DNA from: Nitrospinaceae bacterium
GTDB taxonomy: Bacteria; Nitrospinota; Nitrospinia; Nitrospinales; VA-1
DNA length: 17,943 bases
Assembly: GCA_029937635.1 (NCBI GenBank)
Contig: JAPYPM010000014.1
Coordinates: forward strand, 1-17,943
Direction of reading: 5' to 3'
Shown here: piece after piece, positions 15,033 to 17,943 of the stretch
Layout of the letters: each line of letters starts with the position of its first letter
Position numbering within the stretch: the first letter of the stretch is position 1
The notes under the pieces: model-generated
Told to the model about the DNA's origin: nothing
The model's input: the letters and a program-made list of their open reading frames with translations, nothing else
The model's database searches: none
Made by a program: the position numbers and the translations under genes

Positions 15033-15970
15033 AATAATCCTGTTCCTTTTAATCCTAAATACGATCCGTACAACACAGTAAGAATAATACCGTCTCGTTT
15101 TCTGATTACGTATCCCATACGAATCAATAATAGTAGTAAACAAGTTAGAACTGTAGCGTAGATAAGATCTGCATAGATTTCTTCGCCAATAGTCAAAGGT
15201 TTAATCAATGACACGGTACCTATTACCATAAGGATATTAAATATATTGCTGCCAAATACATTGCCAATAGCCATTTCTCCATGGCCTTTCTTAGCTGCTA
15301 TTAAGGAGGAAGTAAGTTCCGGCAGACTTGTACCAAGTGCAACGATACTTATACCTATTAACCATTCGCTAACACCTAGGTTACGTGCAATATTAGTAGC
15401 TCCTTCAACCATACAATTTGCACCAATTACTAACATTGCTATTCCCATTAGCACTAAACCAATTTGAAATGATGTTCTTTTATATTTTGAAAATAAATTT
15501 ATATCTTCTAAAGAAGCATTTGTAATTTCTTTTGATCGCAATGCTTTCCACAGATAAACAATCAGAAGGCTGACCATAATAAAACCTTCTGTCCTGCTTA
15601 AAAAGTTATTCCAGGAAAAGGTGACAATTATAAGTGATGCAATTATCAAAGAGGGAGACTCATCTAAAAATCTTTGTTTGTCAATTGTAAGAGGAACTAT
15701 TAAGGCAGTAAGGCCTAGGACCAACCCGATGTTTGCAATATTACTCCCAATGATATTTCCTAATGCTAAGTCCTCAGAACCCTGAAGAGAAGCAATTGCT
15801 GATACAGCTAATTCTGGAGTTGAGGTTCCGAATCCCATTACAGTAGCCCCAATAATAAATGGACTTACTCTTAATACTTGAGCTAGCCGCAAGCTTCCTG
15901 TGACAAGGAAATCCCCTCCGTAATAAAGCAGAAATAAACTTAAACCAATTAGTCCTAAGTCAATCAACAT
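15029..15970 (-). CDS. CaCA-family sodium/calcium exchanger-like protein (YrbG type)
   Basis: The 313-residue, roughly ten-helix membrane protein has the two inverted alpha repeats of the calcium/cation antiporter family. Repeat 1 has G48-T-S-T-P-E53 followed by GNIIGSNIAN at 71-80. Repeat 2 has G213-T-S-L-P-E218 followed by GNVFGSNIFN at about 236-245. The two Glu residues (E53, E218) are the ion ligands in this family. A polar loop of about 30 residues (145-168) lies between the halves. It probably moves Ca2+ against Na+ or H+ across the inner membrane; the exact ions cannot be read from sequence. The ATG at 15968-15970 has no strong RBS. It is convergent with the bactofilin-TPR gene, with the stop codons overlapping at 15029-15032. 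Confidence 0.92.
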   Translation of the reverse strand: MLIDLGLIGLSLFLLYYGGDFLVTGSLRLAQVLRVSPFIIGATVMGFGTSTPELAVSAIASLQGSEDLALGNIIGSNIANIGLVLGLTALIVPLTIDKQRFLDESPSLIIASLIIVTFSWNNFLSRTEGFIMVSLLIVYLWKALRSKEITNASLEDINLFSKYKRTSFQIGLVLMGIAMLVIGANCMVEGATNIARNLGVSEWLIGISIVALGTSLPELTSSLIAAKKGHGEMAIGNVFGSNIFNILMVIGTVSLIKPLTIGEEIYADLIYATVLTCLLLLLIRMGYVIRKRDGIILTVLYGSYLGLKGTGLF

Positions 15971-16058
15971 GAAAGAATTGAAGAGATAATAATAGCGATG
16001 AGCGTACTAAATACATTTTTATAAATATACATGAGAGTTTATATAAGATCTAATAAAT

Positions 16059-16096
16059 AAAAAGGCGCTAAAATTTGAGCGCCTTTTTTATTTTTA
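16059..16096. terminator. Strong bidirectional rho-independent terminator
   Basis: AAAGGCGCT at 16061-16069 pairs perfectly with AGCGCCTTT at 16078-16086 around an eight-base loop; A59-A60 and T87-T88 extend the stem. A run of T follows on the + strand and an equivalent run on the minus strand. It lies 89 bp beyond the start of the exchanger gene. The only transcription expected to reach it comes on the minus strand from the SPOR gene, 355 bp away. Confidence 0.88.
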
Positions 16097-16450
16097 TTAA
16101 TATAAAAAATTATTTTCGTAGTAATTTGAATAGAGCTTTTCAGTTCATATCACTTTTTTGTTTATATGATTGTGAATGTGGGATTGGTTAGTAATTTTTG
16201 TTTTAAAGATTTTTGTCATTATCATAAGTTAATACCTGTGGTGGTGATCAGAATAAACATAAGTAACAATGCAGTTATATCCGACATTATTTTTTTATAT
16301 CAATTTCGAAAAAGTTCAACTGAATGATTTAAATTTTGAGTTAGTCGTAAGTATTTAGCTAATAAATTTTAAGAAGCTTGTAAAGTAATCAAAAGCTAAT
16401 TTTTCTATACTAGCCCCTTTATATTTCTCATCTTAAAAATAAGAATTTTA
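16097..16450. other. Gene-free stretch between terminator and SPOR gene
   Basis: No convincing gene, RNA or repeat is seen. The only notable item is a 21-codon minus-strand frame at 16222-16287 starting ATG-TCG-GAT and encoding a hydrophobic peptide (MSDITALLLMFILITTTG, then three more residues). It has no Shine-Dalgarno, so I do not call it a gene. The region is very AT-rich and is probably transcribed as the 3' end of the SPOR transcript, given the terminator beyond it. Confidence 0.5.
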
Positions 16451-17383
16451 TTAAGATAGCGGGAGTTGGATAAAACTATTTTTAAAACCAAAATTAATTA
16501 GTTTTTTTCTTGCTTGCTGTGCTTTACTTTTTGTTAAAAGACCTTTTGTTCGAACTGTATATACCTTTTGGTTTCTTGTAATTGATTTTTGACTTGTACT
16601 AAAGTTAGTATTTTTTAATTTGTCAATAAAAACGGTTGCATCTTTCTTTTTTTCGAATAGTCCTAGTTCTAATATGTATGCTTCACCACTTTTTTTAATT
16701 GAAGGGTTGAAGCCAAGTTTTTTTAATTTTTTAAACTTTAAAGTCGCGTCACTTTCTTTGTTGAATCTCTCTGAAGTTACTTCATATTTAGTTATTTTGA
16801 GGGACTTAATGTACGTTTCTGCCTTGAATCCTCTTTCTTCTATTTTTTTTGCAATTTTTTGGGCATTGTTTCTAATGGAAAATGTGCCAACTTGGACATA
16901 ATAATTTTTAATTTGGGAAGGTATTGTTTTTTTTTCAGATAGCTGCTTGCTTGTGGACGCATTTACATCAGTAAGATTAGTTTTATTCTTTCCCGACGTT
17001 ACGCTTTGAACTGATGTGGAGTTTTTATTTTTGTTAGTTATTATTTTTTTAATAGTAGTTTTTTTTTTAACCAGAGAAGAGCTTGATTGAAATTTATCCT
17101 TAGAGGTGACGGTTACTTGTTCAACAAGGTTAGATTGAGTTGAATTGAAATATTGTCTCTTTTGAATGAAGATTAGAGTAATAAGTGCAATTCCTACAGC
17201 AGAAATAATCGCTAATTTGGAGTTTTTTGTCCTTATTCTTTTTTCTGTCTTAGATTGGTTATTAATTTGGTCGTAATCATGAAGGTTATGTATTCGCTTG
17301 TTGTATTTTTTCCAATCGGGATTAATTTCTTGAGAGTGCGGATCTGAGTTTTTTAAAGTTTTGCCATTTTGTGATTCAAGCAT
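16451..17383 (-). CDS. SPOR-domain envelope protein with single membrane anchor
   Basis: The 310-residue protein has a polar cytoplasmic N-terminus (1-55), one membrane helix at about 57-73 (KLAIISAVGIALITLIFI), a low-complexity K/S/T/N linker (about 80-155), then SPOR-like repeats. The first, at about 160-230, begins YYVQVGTFSIRNNAQKIAKK; a second begins at about 235 with AYILELGLFEKKKDAT; a third, weaker unit runs from about 274 (VYTVRTKGLLTKSKAQQ) to the end. SPOR domains bind denuded peptidoglycan at division sites, so a role in cell division or wall remodelling is likely; no closer assignment is possible. The start is ATG at 17381-17383 without a clear RBS. The linker is encoded with an A10 tract (17059-17068) and an A9 tract (16927-16935) on the minus strand. 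It is divergent from pyrD. Confidence 0.82.
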   Translation of the reverse strand: MLESQNGKTLKNSDPHSQEINPDWKKYNKRIHNLHDYDQINNQSKTEKRIRTKNSKLAIISAVGIALITLIFIQKRQYFNSTQSNLVEQVTVTSKDKFQSSSSLVKKKTTIKKIITNKNKNSTSVQSVTSGKNKTNLTDVNASTSKQLSEKKTIPSQIKNYYVQVGTFSIRNNAQKIAKKIEERGFKAETYIKSLKITKYEVTSERFNKESDATLKFKKLKKLGFNPSIKKSGEAYILELGLFEKKKDATVFIDKLKNTNFSTSQKSITRNQKVYTVRTKGLLTKSKAQQARKKLINFGFKNSFIQLPLS

Positions 17384-17506
17384 TGATTGATTTTTTGCTA
17401 AAAGTATTTAGAAAGATGATTTTATCAATAGATAGTTTTCTTGGGACAACAGTAAAGCATGATGATAGGATATTTTTGTAATGGATTAATCGATAGAGTT
17501 TTAACA

Positions 17507-17523
17507 CATCATTACATATGATG
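17507..17523. other. Inverted repeat between the SPOR gene and pyrD
   Basis: CATCAT (17507-17512) and ATGATG (17518-17523) are perfect inverted arms around TACAT. It lies about 65 bp before the pyrD start and about 125 bp from the SPOR gene start. It could be an operator for either divergent gene, but six-base AT-rich arms may arise by chance. Confidence 0.35.
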
Positions 17524-17587
17524 ATATATTTCCCCTTATATTTCAATAAGTTTTATAATATTTACATAATTTAACTATCCTTAGTAA

Positions 17588-17943
17588 ATGAATAAAAATA
17601 ATGATATTGATTTGTCGGTAAATTTAGGTTCTATGCTCTTTGCTAATCCGGTTATTGCCGCTTCAGGTACTTTTGGCTATGGAATTGAATTTGATCCTTT
17701 TGTAGATTTGAATAAATTAGGGGGTTTTTGTACCAAAGGTTTATCCATGAATCCTAAAACTGGAAATCGTTTTCCACGAATGATAGAGACTTCTTCGGGG
17801 ATGTTAAACTCTATTGGACTTGAGAATATTGGTTTGGATAGGTTTATAATTGAAAAATTGCCAACTATAGAAAAATTTAAATCGAGATTGATAGTTAATT
17901 TTTTTGGCGACACAATTGGTGAATATGTAGATATGGCTAGAGC
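17588..17943 (+). CDS. pyrD: Dihydroorotate dehydrogenase, type 1 (3' end outside window)
   Basis: The gene starts at ATG 17588 and is open to the window edge, giving the first 118 residues. PyrD oxidises dihydroorotate to orotate in pyrimidine synthesis. The N-terminal signatures of cytoplasmic class 1 enzymes are present: LGSMLFANPVIAASGTFGYG, then GGFCTKGLSMNPKTGNRFPR with the FMN-contact Lys, and ETSSGMLNSIGLENIG. The last visible part, IVNFFGDTIGEYVDMA, matches the family's 'vNisG-s-ee-v-la' strand and helix. No N-terminal membrane extension is seen, which excludes class 2. Class 1B (with PyrK electron-transfer partner) is likelier in a bacterium, but the catalytic Cys or Ser that would confirm it is outside the window. 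No strong Shine-Dalgarno precedes the ATG. A weak promoter (TTCAAT 17542-17547, CATAAT 17565-17570) lies upstream. Confidence 0.9.
   Translation, partial: MNKNNDIDLSVNLGSMLFANPVIAASGTFGYGIEFDPFVDLNKLGGFCTKGLSMNPKTGNRFPRMIETSSGMLNSIGLENIGLDRFIIEKLPTIEKFKSRLIVNFFGDTIGEYVDMAR

Noticed and set aside
1..17943. CRISPR array, insertion sequence, prophage, toxin-antitoxin pair or tRNA/rRNA
   Set aside because: No spaced direct repeats, transposase or phage motifs, or tRNA cloverleaf sequence was found by reading both strands. The only tandem array is the five-copy heptamer.

Overview
The window reads as ordinary chromosomal DNA from a low-GC, diderm (Gram-negative-type) bacterium. The diderm inference rests on an MlaA-type outer-membrane lipid protein, a SPOR-domain envelope protein with one membrane anchor, a Psd/PssA phosphatidylethanolamine pathway and several exported or membrane-anchored TPR proteins. 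The ilv genes beside psd and pssA, the bactofilin-TPR fusion and the PCP_red-chlorite-dismutase-like fusion would suit a Nitrospinota-like or deltaproteobacteria-like lineage. That placement is inference from memory, and no marker gene in the window proves it. I see no insertion sequence, phage gene, CRISPR array, tRNA or rRNA.

Positions 1-3780, left block: a 5'-truncated gene whose product looks like the C-terminal end of a spermidine-synthase-like protein with TPRs, then a small membrane-anchored TPR protein, an MlaA homologue with an unusual N-terminal extension, and a convergent small secreted protein of unknown function. Positions 3781-7260: a TTG-started YyaL/SPATA20-type thioredoxin-fold protein whose leader carries five perfect copies of a 7-bp repeat, then a monocistronic fusion of a PCP_red-like domain and a chlorite-dismutase/HemQ-like domain. 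This last gene has a good promoter, ribosome binding site and terminator.

Positions 7286-11324, minus strand: a probable operon in the order ilvN, ilvC, psd, pssA, accD. It joins branched-chain amino acid synthesis, phosphatidylethanolamine synthesis and the first step of fatty acid synthesis. ilvB, the usual upstream neighbour, and leuA are absent. Positions 11357-12758: nth (endonuclease III) convergent with rph (RNase PH).

Positions 12987-15970: a 681-residue protein joining a bactofilin domain, one membrane segment and about 14 TPRs. Its stop overlaps that of a convergent CaCA-family Na+/Ca2+ exchanger-like protein by a few bases. Positions 15971-16450 hold no convincing gene but contain a strong bidirectional terminator. 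Positions 16451-17943: a SPOR-domain protein on the minus strand, divergent from a 3'-truncated type 1 dihydroorotate dehydrogenase (pyrD) that runs off the window.

Much of the window is envelope and lipid metabolism: AccD (malonyl-CoA), PssA/Psd (phosphatidylethanolamine), MlaA (outer-membrane lipid asymmetry), SPOR protein and bactofilin-TPR (cell wall or shape scaffolding). I do not see a clear new multi-gene system. The items most worth a second look are the bactofilin-TM-TPR fusion, the PCP_red-Cld fusion lacking an arginine at the expected distal haem position, and the heptamer repeat in front of the YyaL-like gene.
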